Origin: Scytonema tolypothrichoides VB-61278
GTDB lineage: Bacteria > Cyanobacteriota > Cyanobacteriia > Cyanobacteriales > Nostocaceae
DNA: 64,000 bases
Assembly (NCBI RefSeq): GCF_000828085.3
Contig: NZ_JXCA02000024.1
Location: 1 to 64,000, forward strand
Reading direction: 5' to 3'
Of the stretch, positions 19,064-28,181 are shown piece after piece. Position numbers and translations under genes: made by a program. The notes under the pieces are model-generated. The model saw only the letters and a program-made list of their open reading frames with translations, made no database searches and was not told the origin of the DNA. The first letter of the stretch is position 1. The number at the start of each line of letters is the position of its first letter.

Positions 19064-19182
19064 TTAAAATTGTGAATTTAATAACCTGCAACTTTTATAT
19101 TTAAAGGTCGTCTGTATGAAATTAGCGAATCGGGGAGAGATTCAGATATTGCATCGAGTGGAACTGTAGGTACGGGTATGCC

Positions 19183-21009
19183 ATGCACGGAATTATGAAA
19201 TTATCTCGTTTTCAGAGAATCTTTTTTCTCTGTTTTTTAGTAGCATTAGTTACCACACTCCTATACGTCTTCATACCTGCAAAAGAAGCGTTTCCAACAA
19301 GTATTATTGATAAAAACTTTCCGCTTCCCCCAAAAGCGCCTGCAATCAATGTCAAGGACTTTGGGGCAAAAGGTGATGGTAAAACCGATGACACAGTAGC
19401 AATCAAGAAAGCGATCGCCGCAACATCGAATGCATGGGAGCAAATCTACTTTCCTCAAGGAACTTACCTGGTTTCAGACGAGATTTCTTGGCAACGCTTC
19501 CTAACCTTGCGTGGTGTGGGTCCCCGACGCACAATAATAAAACTCAAGGCAAATGCTATTGGCTATAACGATCCAAAAAATCGCAAGGCTGTATTGTTCT
19601 GTCGGCTGAACGGGAAGGAAGCAAAGCACAACAATATCTCCCATTCCAATCATATTCTTAACCTATCTATTAATGTTGGTTCTGGCAATCCCGGTGCTGT
19701 GGGCATTGACCTTTCGTCCCATAATGGAGGAGGAATCGAAAACGTTATTGTCAGTGCTGCTGATAACTCCGGTCTGATTGGTATTGCAATGGATCGAGAC
19801 GGTCCTGGACCTGCATTGGTGAATCATGTAGCAGTTAGTGGCTTTAACTACGGGCTAACAACTAACTGGGGAGTCTATTCAATGACATTCGAGTACATCG
19901 ATTTGGAGAAGCAAAGAGTAGCCGGTTTCCTCAGTAGCCAGCATAATGCTGTAGTGCGACATCTTCACAGTCGCAATCGAGTACCTGCTGTGCAACTAAG
20001 TGACGGTCGAGACTATGGACTGTTTGTACTCCTTGATAGTAACCTTTTTGGAGGTATTTCTAAGTACTCGGCGATTCAAGGCAATGGTGAACTCTTTGTT
20101 CGCAATATCCGCTCATCAGGTTATCGGGCAATTGTCAGCAACTTTGATAAGAGAATAGGCGGTAATTATCTGAAACAATACAGTTCAAGCCCACTTCAAG
20201 CCTCATCTAAAAAAGTAAATATAACATCATTGAACTTACCTATCGAAGATGCACCTTACATTCAGTGGGATGAGGATTTTTCCAAATGGGCAAACATTCA
20301 GGATTACAAAGCAGTAAACAATAACAAAACCGATGACTGGGGACCAGCAATTCAAGCTGGAATTGATTCGGGAAAAAGCACAGTCTACTTCCCAAACTTC
20401 ACTCATGCTGCCTATCCGATAAAACGTGACATTATAGTGCGTGGAGCAGTTAAACGTATTGTTGGTTTATCTGCACACCTTTATGGTGACCATACAGTAA
20501 TCTTCAAGAATACTAAACCAGTAACTATTGAGCAGCTCGATATGCCTATAGCAGACTTTCAAGGTTCTGGCACGGTAGTAGTCAAGCGATCGCTCGGTGC
20601 TAAACTCAAAATTCGCAAAGGTGCTGGTAAAGTCTTCATTGAAGATTATTGCTGCGGAAACATTGAGATCGAGAAGGGGGCACAAGTATGGATTCGTTCT
20701 TACAACGTTGAGTCTAAGGACATTAAGATACGCAACAATGGAGGCAATCTGTGGATATTAGGTCTCAAAACAGAGCAACCTAGTCAGATTCTTGACAATA
20801 GGCAAAATGCCTTTACTGAAATAATTGGTGGGCTTATTTATCCAGCCCAAGGAACGCCAACACAACCAATGTATAGAAATGAAGCTTCCTCTTTCGGAGC
20901 TTATCATCGAGAGTTTGGATCGGGCTATCCCCATGTGCTTCAAGAAAACGGAGTCATTATTGACCCTGCCTTTGCTCGCGGAGTTCGTATTGTGTCGAAA
21001 GCCAAATGA
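19183..21009 (+). CDS. Membrane-anchored pectate-lyase-superfamily protein (right-handed beta-helix)
   Basis: 608 residues. A hydrophobic N-terminal segment (about 13-32, FFLCFLVALVTTLLYVFI) is a signal anchor or uncleaved signal. Then INVKDFGAKGDGKTDDTVAIKKAI (55-78) and YFPQGTYLVSDEI, the typical start of a Pectate_lyase_3 beta-helix, followed by Asn/Gly-rich parallel-beta rungs. A second, weaker copy of the motif begins near 366 (VNNNKTDDWGPAIQAGI, STVYFPNFTHAAYPI). Such proteins bind or cleave acidic polysaccharides outside the cytoplasm. Here it may process or retain the polymer made by this locus. ATG at 19195 is an alternative start. No catalytic residues can be assigned. Confidence 0.82.
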   Translation: MHGIMKLSRFQRIFFLCFLVALVTTLLYVFIPAKEAFPTSIIDKNFPLPPKAPAINVKDFGAKGDGKTDDTVAIKKAIAATSNAWEQIYFPQGTYLVSDEISWQRFLTLRGVGPRRTIIKLKANAIGYNDPKNRKAVLFCRLNGKEAKHNNISHSNHILNLSINVGSGNPGAVGIDLSSHNGGGIENVIVSAADNSGLIGIAMDRDGPGPALVNHVAVSGFNYGLTTNWGVYSMTFEYIDLEKQRVAGFLSSQHNAVVRHLHSRNRVPAVQLSDGRDYGLFVLLDSNLFGGISKYSAIQGNGELFVRNIRSSGYRAIVSNFDKRIGGNYLKQYSSSPLQASSKKVNITSLNLPIEDAPYIQWDEDFSKWANIQDYKAVNNNKTDDWGPAIQAGIDSGKSTVYFPNFTHAAYPIKRDIIVRGAVKRIVGLSAHLYGDHTVIFKNTKPVTIEQLDMPIADFQGSGTVVVKRSLGAKLKIRKGAGKVFIEDYCCGNIEIEKGAQVWIRSYNVESKDIKIRNNGGNLWILGLKTEQPSQILDNRQNAFTEIIGGLIYPAQGTPTQPMYRNEASSFGAYHREFGSGYPHVLQENGVIIDPAFARGVRIVSKAK

Positions 21010-21415
21010 GCTTTAAAAGCTAGTAGTTATAATGATCGGCAACACATATTTACAATACTTTACATAAACGACATAAATTTTTCTGGTATTAATCCTGACG
21101 CTGCAAAAAGTTATAGAAAACTTTAAGTAGGAACACGGAACTCAACTACACCTAATTGATAACCATGAAAAAGTAGTCCACAACCTCAAACAAGTCAAGC
21201 ATGATTAATGTTATTACCTTAAGAAGGCAAAGGTCAACAACAAAATAGGAACTTCAATGGGCTGATTACTTAGCCGCACGTTGCGAGAGTTGGGCATTGA
21301 CCCCAGTGAGTTATAAGAGCGTAATGCACAAAGATCAAATCTGCAATGTGCCTACGTACTTCTGAAAATTACTAATAATTTTGGAGTGTGCCCAGTTTTT
21401 TAAGGAAGAGTAAAT
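21010..21415. other. Spacer with boxes shared with the 16.4-16.7 kb spacer
   Basis: No intact gene. Contains ACAATACTTTACA (about 21050), CCTGACGC (about 21096), AACACGGAA (about 21130) and a coding-like LLSRTLRELGIDPSEL segment ending at about 21317. Each has a counterpart in 16446-16751, in a different order. Likely regulatory or remnant sequence. Confidence 0.4.
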
Positions 21416-22528
21416 ATGCGTATTTTTTATGATGGCAAAATGTACAGTCCACAATTATTTGGAGGAATTAGTCGCTATTTTGCCAATATAATCAGTAGAT
21501 TACCAGAAACTTATACTCCCATTGTTACGACTTATTGTGATAAAGCTAATACTACAGGGACGGCTCATTACTCAGCACATCCGAATTTAAGAGATTTCAA
21601 ATATTCGAGATTTTTGCACTATCGTATAGCACCAATAATAGAGAAATTTTATTTTAGGAAAGTAACGAATAATGAGAAATTTGAACTTGCCCATCCTACT
21701 TACTATAGCTTGCTGACTCAACGAGAGATTAGTGAATATAAATGTCCTGTTGTCATTACAGTTCATGATATGATTCATGAGCTTTTTCCTAAACAAAAGG
21801 ATCCTCATGGAATAGAGAGAAAGGAAAAACAGAAAGCAGTATTAGCAGCACAGGGAATTATTTGTGTTTCCGAGAATACAAAAAAAGATTTGCTTGAGCG
21901 GTATCCTGCCTTGGAAAATAAGGTAACGGTCACACATCTCGCCTCAGATATAGATATAAACAAATCTTATGGTAATGAAAAAACTCCTACACAACCTTAC
22001 TACCTCTTTGTCGGAAGTCGTGATAAGCAGTACAAAAATTTTGATTGCTTATTGTTAGCATTTTCCCAAGTTATATCTGTTAATTCAGAAGTTGTGCTTT
22101 GCGTTGTCGGTCGCCCATTTAACACTTATGAAACAAACCTTATTAAAGAGCTTAATTTAACAAACTACATTGAGTATTATGGACAAGTTGGTGATAATCA
22201 TTTAGCAAAGCTTTATCGTTGCAGTGTTGCTTTTGTCTATCCATCTCTATACGAAGGCTTTGGTATTCCTCCTTTAGAGGCAATGTCTTGCGGTACTGTT
22301 GCCGTTGCTTCCAACACTTCTAGCATCCCAGAAGTTGTAGGCGATGCAGGCATATTGTTTGATCCCAAAGCCGTTGGCGATCTGGCAGAAATCCTGCTCT
22401 TCTTACTAGATAACCCCATAGAGCGCGATCGCTTAATTACCAAAGGTTATCAGCGAGCCAAAACCTTTAGCTGGGATAAAACCGTAGCTCAGACACTTGA
22501 AGTATATCGCTCAGTTAGTCATTGCTAA
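21416..22528 (+). CDS. Family 4 glycosyltransferase
   Basis: 370 residues with full GT4 features: MYSPQLFGGISRYFANIISRL at the N-terminal acceptor domain, VITVHDMIHE, the domain junction YYLFVGSRDKQYKNFDCLL, and the donor site YPSLYEGFGIPPLEAMSCGTVAVASNTSSIPEV with the EX7E motif. Mannosyltransferase-like in overall pattern. Preceded by AAGGAAGAG. The next gene probably starts 38 bp after this stop. Confidence 0.92.
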   Translation: MRIFYDGKMYSPQLFGGISRYFANIISRLPETYTPIVTTYCDKANTTGTAHYSAHPNLRDFKYSRFLHYRIAPIIEKFYFRKVTNNEKFELAHPTYYSLLTQREISEYKCPVVITVHDMIHELFPKQKDPHGIERKEKQKAVLAAQGIICVSENTKKDLLERYPALENKVTVTHLASDIDINKSYGNEKTPTQPYYLFVGSRDKQYKNFDCLLLAFSQVISVNSEVVLCVVGRPFNTYETNLIKELNLTNYIEYYGQVGDNHLAKLYRCSVAFVYPSLYEGFGIPPLEAMSCGTVAVASNTSSIPEVVGDAGILFDPKAVGDLAEILLFLLDNPIERDRLITKGYQRAKTFSWDKTVAQTLEVYRSVSHC

Positions 22529-22565
22529 GTTGATTAGCCTTTATATTCAATCTCTCAGAGGTCTT

Positions 22566-23459
22566 ATGCTTGAAACTCCTACAAAAGAGTGTGTGTACAT
22601 CATCATACCAGTCCACAATCGCAAACAGACAACATTGGCATGTTTAGAGCATCTCCAAAAATGTGGCGATCTACAAAAATATTATGTTGTAGTGGTTAAT
22701 GATGGTTCTACCGACGGCACACCAGAAGCAATTCATACCCTATATCCAGAAGTCATTGTTTTACCTGGTAATGGAGACCTCTGGTGGACAGGGGCAATGG
22801 CAAAGGGTATGGAATATGCCTACGAACAGGGGGCAGAGTATTTTATTTGGCTTAATGATGATTGTCTACCCGACCAGGGTACGCTGCCACAGTTAGTAGA
22901 GTTTCTTAAAAAGCATCCTGATAGCATCGCTGCACCAACCTGTTACGTTCCGCAAGACAACGCACTTATCAAGGTACATAACGGTGCTCAAGGTAAAAGA
23001 GGGTGTGTAGCAAACCCAGGCGAGGTTTTAGAAGTTAACAGTATGTCTGGTTGGTGTGTAGGAATTCCAACTTCAGTATTTGAAAAAATTGGTTCTCCAG
23101 ATGCCAAAAAATTTCCTCATTATTCAGGTGACGATATGTATGTATTTAGGGCAACTTGCTCTGGATTTAAAGCATATTTAATCGGAGATTTAAAGGCGAC
23201 CTTAATTGGACCAGTTCACGAAACCTTAGGTTTACCAAAATATTTTCGCCCAGGTCTAAGTGCTCCTGAAGTTTTTAGTTCTGCATTTTGGAATAAAAAA
23301 TCACCCTACCGCATAAAAACTAAGTTTTTTTATTTAGTAGAAAGATATGGAATGATATTAGGTGTCTTTCTGTTCTTGGCTAGATTAATCTCATGGCTAG
23401 GAGAGTGGACAAAATTACAATTCCTGTTTTGGCTTAAATCTAATTTAATCAGTTCATAA
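22566..23459 (+). CDS. Family 2 glycosyltransferase (rhamnosyl/galactofuranosyl-type)
   Basis: 297 residues from ATG 22566. The frame is open further upstream to 22497 but that would overlap the previous gene, and AGAGG precedes 22566. Motifs: VYIIIPVHNRKQTTLACL, NDGSTDGTPEAI, the characteristic LPGNGDLWWTGAMAKGMEYA, WLNDDCLPDQ (acidic motif), and SGDDMYVFRATCSGFKAYLIGDLKATLIGP. The GDLWWTGA signature is common in rhamnosyltransferase-like GT2 enzymes, which would fit the dTDP-rhamnose operon nearby. This is inference only. A C-terminal hydrophobic helix (about 255-275) may bind membrane. Confidence 0.86.
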   Translation: MLETPTKECVYIIIPVHNRKQTTLACLEHLQKCGDLQKYYVVVVNDGSTDGTPEAIHTLYPEVIVLPGNGDLWWTGAMAKGMEYAYEQGAEYFIWLNDDCLPDQGTLPQLVEFLKKHPDSIAAPTCYVPQDNALIKVHNGAQGKRGCVANPGEVLEVNSMSGWCVGIPTSVFEKIGSPDAKKFPHYSGDDMYVFRATCSGFKAYLIGDLKATLIGPVHETLGLPKYFRPGLSAPEVFSSAFWNKKSPYRIKTKFFYLVERYGMILGVFLFLARLISWLGEWTKLQFLFWLKSNLISS

Positions 23460-23491
23460 TCAAAATAATAAAAGAAAGTCATAGAAAGATT

Positions 23492-24589
23492 ATGAAGATT
23501 TTGCATGTTGGTTCTTCTTCTTCTCCAAAAGCAGTAGATGGAGTCAATGCGACTGTTTGGCTAGTTGCTAAAGAGCAAGCTTTCTTGGGTCATCAAGTGA
23601 CTCTAATGCTGGACTCTCCACCAGATGAAGCGGCAAAAATATTAGCTGATGAGGCTGGTTTTCAGTTAATGCATATCCCAGCGAATACCTGGCGCTACGA
23701 CCCCAATAAGCTAAAGTCACTTCTTCATACAGACACTCCGAGTATTGTACATATGCACTCAGTCTATCTTCCTAAACAAGCTACTCTGGCTAGGAAGATA
23801 GTTCAAAATCAAATTCCCTATGTAATTACTCCACATGGTGGGTTAGATTCACTGCGAGGAAAAGCAAAAAAATTCTTTTATGATTTGATTGCAGAAAAGC
23901 GTAGATTCTCTCAAGCTTCTGCAATTACAGTAGTGACACCTAAAGAAGAAAGAACGATACGCGCATTTATGCCACGCTACCAAGGTATCATTCGCTGGGT
24001 GGCAAGCCCCTTTGATACTTCTAAGTTTAGTGAGCAAATCTGGAAAGGCAATATAGAAGCTAAACGATTAGTTTTCTTAGGTCGTTATGATGTTTTACAC
24101 AAAGGAATAGATATTTTAGTAGAAATTGCACGTTTGTTACCAGATATTGAATTTGATTTATATGGAACAGAAGATTCAAAAACTAAGAAGTGGCTAGAGA
24201 AGATTCGTCACAACTGTCCTTGTAATGTTCATTTTAATAAACCAATATTTGGAGCAGAAAAGTTTCAAGTATTGGCAGATGCGAGTTTTTATATTCAAAC
24301 TTCTCGTTGGGAAGGTTTTCCAGTCTCTATTGCTGAATCTATGTATATGGGTTTACCTTGTGCAGTCAGCGATCTGCCTAATTTTGCTGAACTTTTTCAT
24401 CAAAATGACCTTGGACTTGTATTGCCAGCAAATCCTACAAAAGCTGCTCAATTACTAACGGAAGCTTTTGCCCAACCAATTCAAGTTCAGCATTGGTCAA
24501 AGTCGGCACAAACCTTTGCTAAAGACAACTTCCATCCTCGTAAAGTAGCTTTAGATTATCTAAAAATTTATGAAGATATAGCTGCTTAA
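23492..24589 (+). CDS. Family 4 glycosyltransferase
   Basis: 365 residues. GT-B features: MKILHVGSSSSPKAVDGVNATVW, YVITPHGGLD, AKRLVFLGRYDVLHKGIDILVEIARLL, and the donor site IQTSRWEGFPVSIAESMYMGLPCAVSD with EX7E. Lies 32 bp after the GT2 and 28 bp before the FkbM methyltransferase, so these probably share a transcript. Donor unknown. Confidence 0.92.
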   Translation: MKILHVGSSSSPKAVDGVNATVWLVAKEQAFLGHQVTLMLDSPPDEAAKILADEAGFQLMHIPANTWRYDPNKLKSLLHTDTPSIVHMHSVYLPKQATLARKIVQNQIPYVITPHGGLDSLRGKAKKFFYDLIAEKRRFSQASAITVVTPKEERTIRAFMPRYQGIIRWVASPFDTSKFSEQIWKGNIEAKRLVFLGRYDVLHKGIDILVEIARLLPDIEFDLYGTEDSKTKKWLEKIRHNCPCNVHFNKPIFGAEKFQVLADASFYIQTSRWEGFPVSIAESMYMGLPCAVSDLPNFAELFHQNDLGLVLPANPTKAAQLLTEAFAQPIQVQHWSKSAQTFAKDNFHPRKVALDYLKIYEDIAA

Positions 24590-24617
24590 AATACTTCTAT
24601 CCTCAGTGGAGTAAATC

Positions 24618-25418
24618 ATGACAAAGATCTGGAAAAAAATAGTTTATTCAATAAAAAGAATTAGATTGGTAAGTGCAGCGTATCGCAACTTTCCCTTGTG
24701 GTTCGTTGATAGGTTACATATAATGTCTCGAAAGAGAATTTTATATAAACTACGTAACGGCATTAATATTATTGCTGAGTCTAATACTTTAGATTGTCAG
24801 TTCATTAGTGAAATGTTTATTGATGAACAATACACTTATCTTTCTGGCTTTGAAATTCATCCAACAGATACTGTCCTAGATTTAGGAGCACACAAAGGTT
24901 TTTTTAGTATATTTGCAGCTAAACATGCTGAATTAGGAAAGATTATATCTTATGAAGCGTCTCCGGAGACATATCAGTACCTACTTGAAAATCTAAAAAT
25001 TAACAATATAAAAAATGTTGAAACTTTCAACGCAGCTATAGGTTTATCAGATGGAACAGTCAACTTTCATATTGCTGAAGATCCAGGATGTAGCATGATT
25101 GTTAATGATGAAGAACTGCATAATTTCCTTCCAGAAAACATAAAAGTGGTGCCTACAGTTAGCTTTTATAAAACTATTGAAGCCTTAAGTAAAGTAGATT
25201 TCCTCAAGATGGACATTGAAGGTATGGAATTTTCCATGCTTATGAATTGCCCAGAAACATTGTTGTGTAAGGTTAAACGTATAGCATTAGAGTATCATCC
25301 TGAATCTGGAAATGTTGATGCCTTAGCACAGCATCTAGAAAAAGTAGGTTTTAAAATATCCTTTTGGAAGGAGCGACGTCTACTTTATGGATTGCGTGAG
25401 CAAAAAGTTGGATTGTAA
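24618..25418 (+). CDS. FkbM-family methyltransferase
   Basis: 266 residues. Class I SAM-dependent methyltransferase of the FkbM group: SAM-binding TVLDLGAHKGFFSIFAAKH (from about 84), ISYEASPETYQYLLENL, and VDFLKMDIEGMEFSML (about 192-207), the family hallmark. FkbM proteins O-methylate hydroxyls on sugars or natural products. In this setting it probably caps or decorates a sugar in the polymer. Preceded by GTGGAG. A basic N-terminal 40 residues may contact membrane. Confidence 0.88.
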   Translation: MTKIWKKIVYSIKRIRLVSAAYRNFPLWFVDRLHIMSRKRILYKLRNGINIIAESNTLDCQFISEMFIDEQYTYLSGFEIHPTDTVLDLGAHKGFFSIFAAKHAELGKIISYEASPETYQYLLENLKINNIKNVETFNAAIGLSDGTVNFHIAEDPGCSMIVNDEELHNFLPENIKVVPTVSFYKTIEALSKVDFLKMDIEGMEFSMLMNCPETLLCKVKRIALEYHPESGNVDALAQHLEKVGFKISFWKERRLLYGLREQKVGL

Positions 25419-25516
25419 GCATCCATTTTTAAGGCATCTTACCTTTTGCTAAAGCATATTCCCAAACGGTCTATTAATTTCTAAAAATTCTAACCCAAGC
25501 AAAAAATAATCTGTGT

Positions 25517-26788
25517 ATGAAAGTCCTTCTATCCGCTTATTCTTGCGAACCAGGCAGAGGTTCCGAACCCGGAGTCGGTTGGAATGTAGCGCGAGAAATT
25601 GCCAAGCATCACGAAGTTTGGGTACTAACTCGCCCTGTCGAAAGTAAAGATGTCATTGAAGCAGAACTAGCCCGCAACCCAGTGCCGAATATGCATTTTG
25701 TCTACTTCACCACACCCATTTTGGGTAACATTTGGAAGTTAGGACAAAGCGGTGCAATGCAAATTCATTACTATCTTTGGCAGATAACTGCATACTTTGT
25801 CGCTCGTAAGCTGCATCGCGAAATTAACTTTGATGTCGTGCAGCACGTAACGTTTGTTAAATATTCCAGCCCTAGCTTCCTTTCCTTGTTGCCCGTACCT
25901 TTTATTTGGGGACCAGTTGGCGGTGGAGAGTCAGCACCTAAGGTATTCTGGCAAGATTTCAATTTGAGTAACAAAATTTACGAATCTCTTCGTATCTTGG
26001 TACGCTTTATAGGCGAAATTGACTTGTTCACACACTTCACAGCACAAAAAAGCGATATAGCTTTTGCGACAACAGAAGACACAGCACAGCGGGTGAGAAA
26101 AATGGGCTGTCCCCATGTGCAGATTTTGTCTGAGTCTGGACTGTCGCAGCAAGAAATTGAGACTCTTGCCCAAATTCCCCCACCAGATGCCGCACCTGTG
26201 CGGTTTATCAGCATGGGACGGCTATTGCATTGGAAAGGCTTTCACTTAGGCTTACGTGCCTTTGCTCAAGCTAACCTACCTGATGCTGAATACTGGGTTG
26301 TAGGCGATGGATCAGAACTGCAACGACTACAATCTCTAGCAGCAGACTTAGGTATTGCCCATCAGGTCAAATTTTGGGGACGATTACCAAGAGAAGAAAC
26401 TTTAGGCAAATTAGCTCAGTGCCAGGTGTTGGTTCATCCCAGTTTGCACGACTCTGGCGGGTGGGTGTGCTTAGAGGGAATGGCAGCAGGTCGTCCGGTG
26501 ATTTGCTTGGATTTGGGAGGACCAGCCCAGCAGGTGACTGAGAAGACGGGCTTTAAAATTGCGGCTCATACCTTAGAACAAACAGTAGCGGATATGGCTA
26601 CAGCAATGGTAAAAATCTCTAAAGATGCGCAACTGCGAGTACAGATGGGACAAGCAGGTCAAAGTCGGGTTAGGGAGGACTACTCTTGGGAAGCCAAGGG
26701 GCGACTGTTTAGCCAGCTATACCAAAAGATTGTCACACCCGATTACTCTGTTAAGGAGGTGATACTAGATAGCCAAAAATCTAATTAA
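25517..26788 (+). CDS. Family 4 glycosyltransferase
   Basis: 423 residues. N-terminal MKVLLSAYSCEPGRGSEPGVGWNVAREIAK, IWGPVGGGESAP, junction VRFISMGRLLHWKGFHLGLRAFA, and donor site VLVHPSLHDSGGWVCLEGMAAGRPVICLDLGGPA. The SEPGVGWN start is typical of a cyanobacterial GT4 subgroup. The last codons overlap the stop of the divergent RHH gene by 4 nt, so the end of this protein may have been changed by the TnpB-element insertion. Confidence 0.9.
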   Translation: MKVLLSAYSCEPGRGSEPGVGWNVAREIAKHHEVWVLTRPVESKDVIEAELARNPVPNMHFVYFTTPILGNIWKLGQSGAMQIHYYLWQITAYFVARKLHREINFDVVQHVTFVKYSSPSFLSLLPVPFIWGPVGGGESAPKVFWQDFNLSNKIYESLRILVRFIGEIDLFTHFTAQKSDIAFATTEDTAQRVRKMGCPHVQILSESGLSQQEIETLAQIPPPDAAPVRFISMGRLLHWKGFHLGLRAFAQANLPDAEYWVVGDGSELQRLQSLAADLGIAHQVKFWGRLPREETLGKLAQCQVLVHPSLHDSGGWVCLEGMAAGRPVICLDLGGPAQQVTEKTGFKIAAHTLEQTVADMATAMVKISKDAQLRVQMGQAGQSRVREDYSWEAKGRLFSQLYQKIVTPDYSVKEVILDSQKSN

Positions 26789-26949
26789 ATCGAATATTTC
26801 TCGGTATTCCGCATTTTCTTTTTCAAGCTACGTATAAACTCTCGTAGCACATCAGTCCGGTTCTTCCCGGTCAACTGACAATACTCATCAAGCAATTCTA
26901 ATTCTGCTTCTGTCACGCGCAAATCTATCCTTCTATCCTGTTTTATCAT
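26785..26949 (-). CDS. Ribbon-helix-helix protein next to tnpB
   Basis: 54 residues, found by reading the - strand. RRIDLRVTEAELELLDEYC followed by TGKNRTDVLREFIRSLKK gives the beta-strand plus two helices of a CopG/Arc-type ribbon-helix-helix DNA-binding protein, with a Lys-rich tail. Start ATG is the complement of 26947-26949 and the stop is at 26785-26787. It is divergent from tnpB with only 44 bp between the starts, so it probably binds this shared control region. It resembles the small RHH genes that accompany some cyanobacterial tnpB genes. A role as an antitoxin is less likely because no toxin gene is adjacent. Confidence 0.75.
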   Translation of the reverse strand: MIKQDRRIDLRVTEAELELLDEYCQLTGKNRTDVLREFIRSLKKKMRNTEKYSI

Positions 26950-26993
26950 TACTTATCCGTAAAACGTGTGTACAATGAATAGTATAACCTCTC
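26950..26993. promoter_or_regulatory. Divergent control region between the RHH gene and tnpB
   Basis: 44 bp separate the two start codons. On the + strand GTGTACAATG (about 26968-26977) is a possible -10 box (TACAAT) for tnpB. The space is too short for two independent promoters without overlap, so binding of the RHH protein here would affect both genes. No perfect operator repeat is seen. Confidence 0.35.
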
Positions 26994-28181
26994 ATGATTA
27001 AAGCAATGTATGCAATCAAAGTTGAGCTAAAACTAAATAATAAAGAGCAAACTTTGCTGCGTAAACATGCTGGGTTTTCCCGTTTTATTTACAACTACGG
27101 GTTAGCACTCATGCAGGGATTAGAAAGGGATGGAATAGTTGGTGGATACGGGAAGAAAGTCAAAGCCATCAGAAAGGTTTTGACTAACTACACCAAGAAG
27201 CGGCAAGAATTTCAGTGGATGTCTAAGCTTTCTTCCAAGGTTTATCAAAGTTCATTACAGGCTTTGGAAAATGCTTACAGACGTTGGGGTCAAGGGATAG
27301 CTGACAGACCAAGATTTAAGCGTCGCAAGGATGGAGAATCTTTCACGGTCTATGACAGCAATGGCAAAGTACTGCTGTCGCCAGGAAAGCAAATAAAGAT
27401 TCCTACATTGGGGACTTTTCGCCTTAAAGAATCTTTACCTTGTCGTTACGTAACACAGACTTTCACTATTAGTTATCGTGCTGGTAAATGGTTTGTAAGT
27501 TTTGCTATAGACGCTGAAAAAATCCCACCGACGTATCATCCAGAAGAAAAAGTTGGAATTGACTTAGGGGTGAAGTGTTTTTGCACTCTCAGCGATGGGA
27601 CTACCGTGGAATCGCCAAAGCCAATGAAAAAAGCGAAAACCAAGCTGGCTAAATTACAATGGCGTAACCGCAACAAACAATTGGGTGACCATCGCTTAGG
27701 TATCAAACAATCAAACAAAGCAAAAAAGTATTTTGAGTTTTTGGCTAAGCAACACTGGCGAGTGGCAAGTCAGCGTCAAGACTTTTTGCACAAGCTAACA
27801 ACAGATATAAGCCGCAAGTACTATCAAATTCGCATAGAAGACCTAAATGTAAGTGGAATGCTTGCCAATAGAAAATTATCGGCAGCGATCTCTGATTTAG
27901 GATTCTACGAGTTTCGCCGTCAACTTACCTATAAGTCCCAAGTTTACGGGACTAAGGTTGAACTAGTTGATAGGTGGTATCCATCATCAAAAACGTGCTG
28001 TATGTGTGGCATTAAGCATTCAGAGTTAAAGCTATCTGACAGGGTTTACAAATGCATTAGTCCCATCTGCGTAGCTCACACAATCACGTTAGACAGGGAT
28101 TTGAATGCGGCTTTGAATCTGTTGAACGCCCCAGATGAGTATGTACGGTTGGCTCAACCGGAATCGCCCGTGGACAAGTAG
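26994..28181 (+). CDS. tnpB: TnpB, RNA-guided endonuclease of IS200/IS605-type elements
   Basis: 395 residues. N-terminal helical region (FSRFIYNYGLALMQGL), beta-barrel part with KIPTLGTFRLKESLP, then RuvC: GIDLGVKC (Asp190), RIEDLNVSGM (Glu282), and LDRDLNAALNLLNAP (Asp367/Asp369). The zinc-binding loop CCMCG (335-339) pairs with KCISPIC (353-359), a C-x4-C rather than the usual C-x2-C spacing. All three catalytic acids are present, so it may be active. No tnpA transposase gene is adjacent, so it is a solo tnpB. It interrupts the glycosyltransferase series. ATG 27006 is an alternative start. Confidence 0.93.
   Translation: MIKAMYAIKVELKLNNKEQTLLRKHAGFSRFIYNYGLALMQGLERDGIVGGYGKKVKAIRKVLTNYTKKRQEFQWMSKLSSKVYQSSLQALENAYRRWGQGIADRPRFKRRKDGESFTVYDSNGKVLLSPGKQIKIPTLGTFRLKESLPCRYVTQTFTISYRAGKWFVSFAIDAEKIPPTYHPEEKVGIDLGVKCFCTLSDGTTVESPKPMKKAKTKLAKLQWRNRNKQLGDHRLGIKQSNKAKKYFEFLAKQHWRVASQRQDFLHKLTTDISRKYYQIRIEDLNVSGMLANRKLSAAISDLGFYEFRRQLTYKSQVYGTKVELVDRWYPSSKTCCMCGIKHSELKLSDRVYKCISPICVAHTITLDRDLNAALNLLNAPDEYVRLAQPESPVDK

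Noticed and set aside
26785-26949. RHH gene as antitoxin of a toxin-antitoxin pair
   Set aside because: No toxin-like gene follows it. The neighbour in front is tnpB and behind it is a glycosyltransferase, so a tnpB-linked regulator is simpler.
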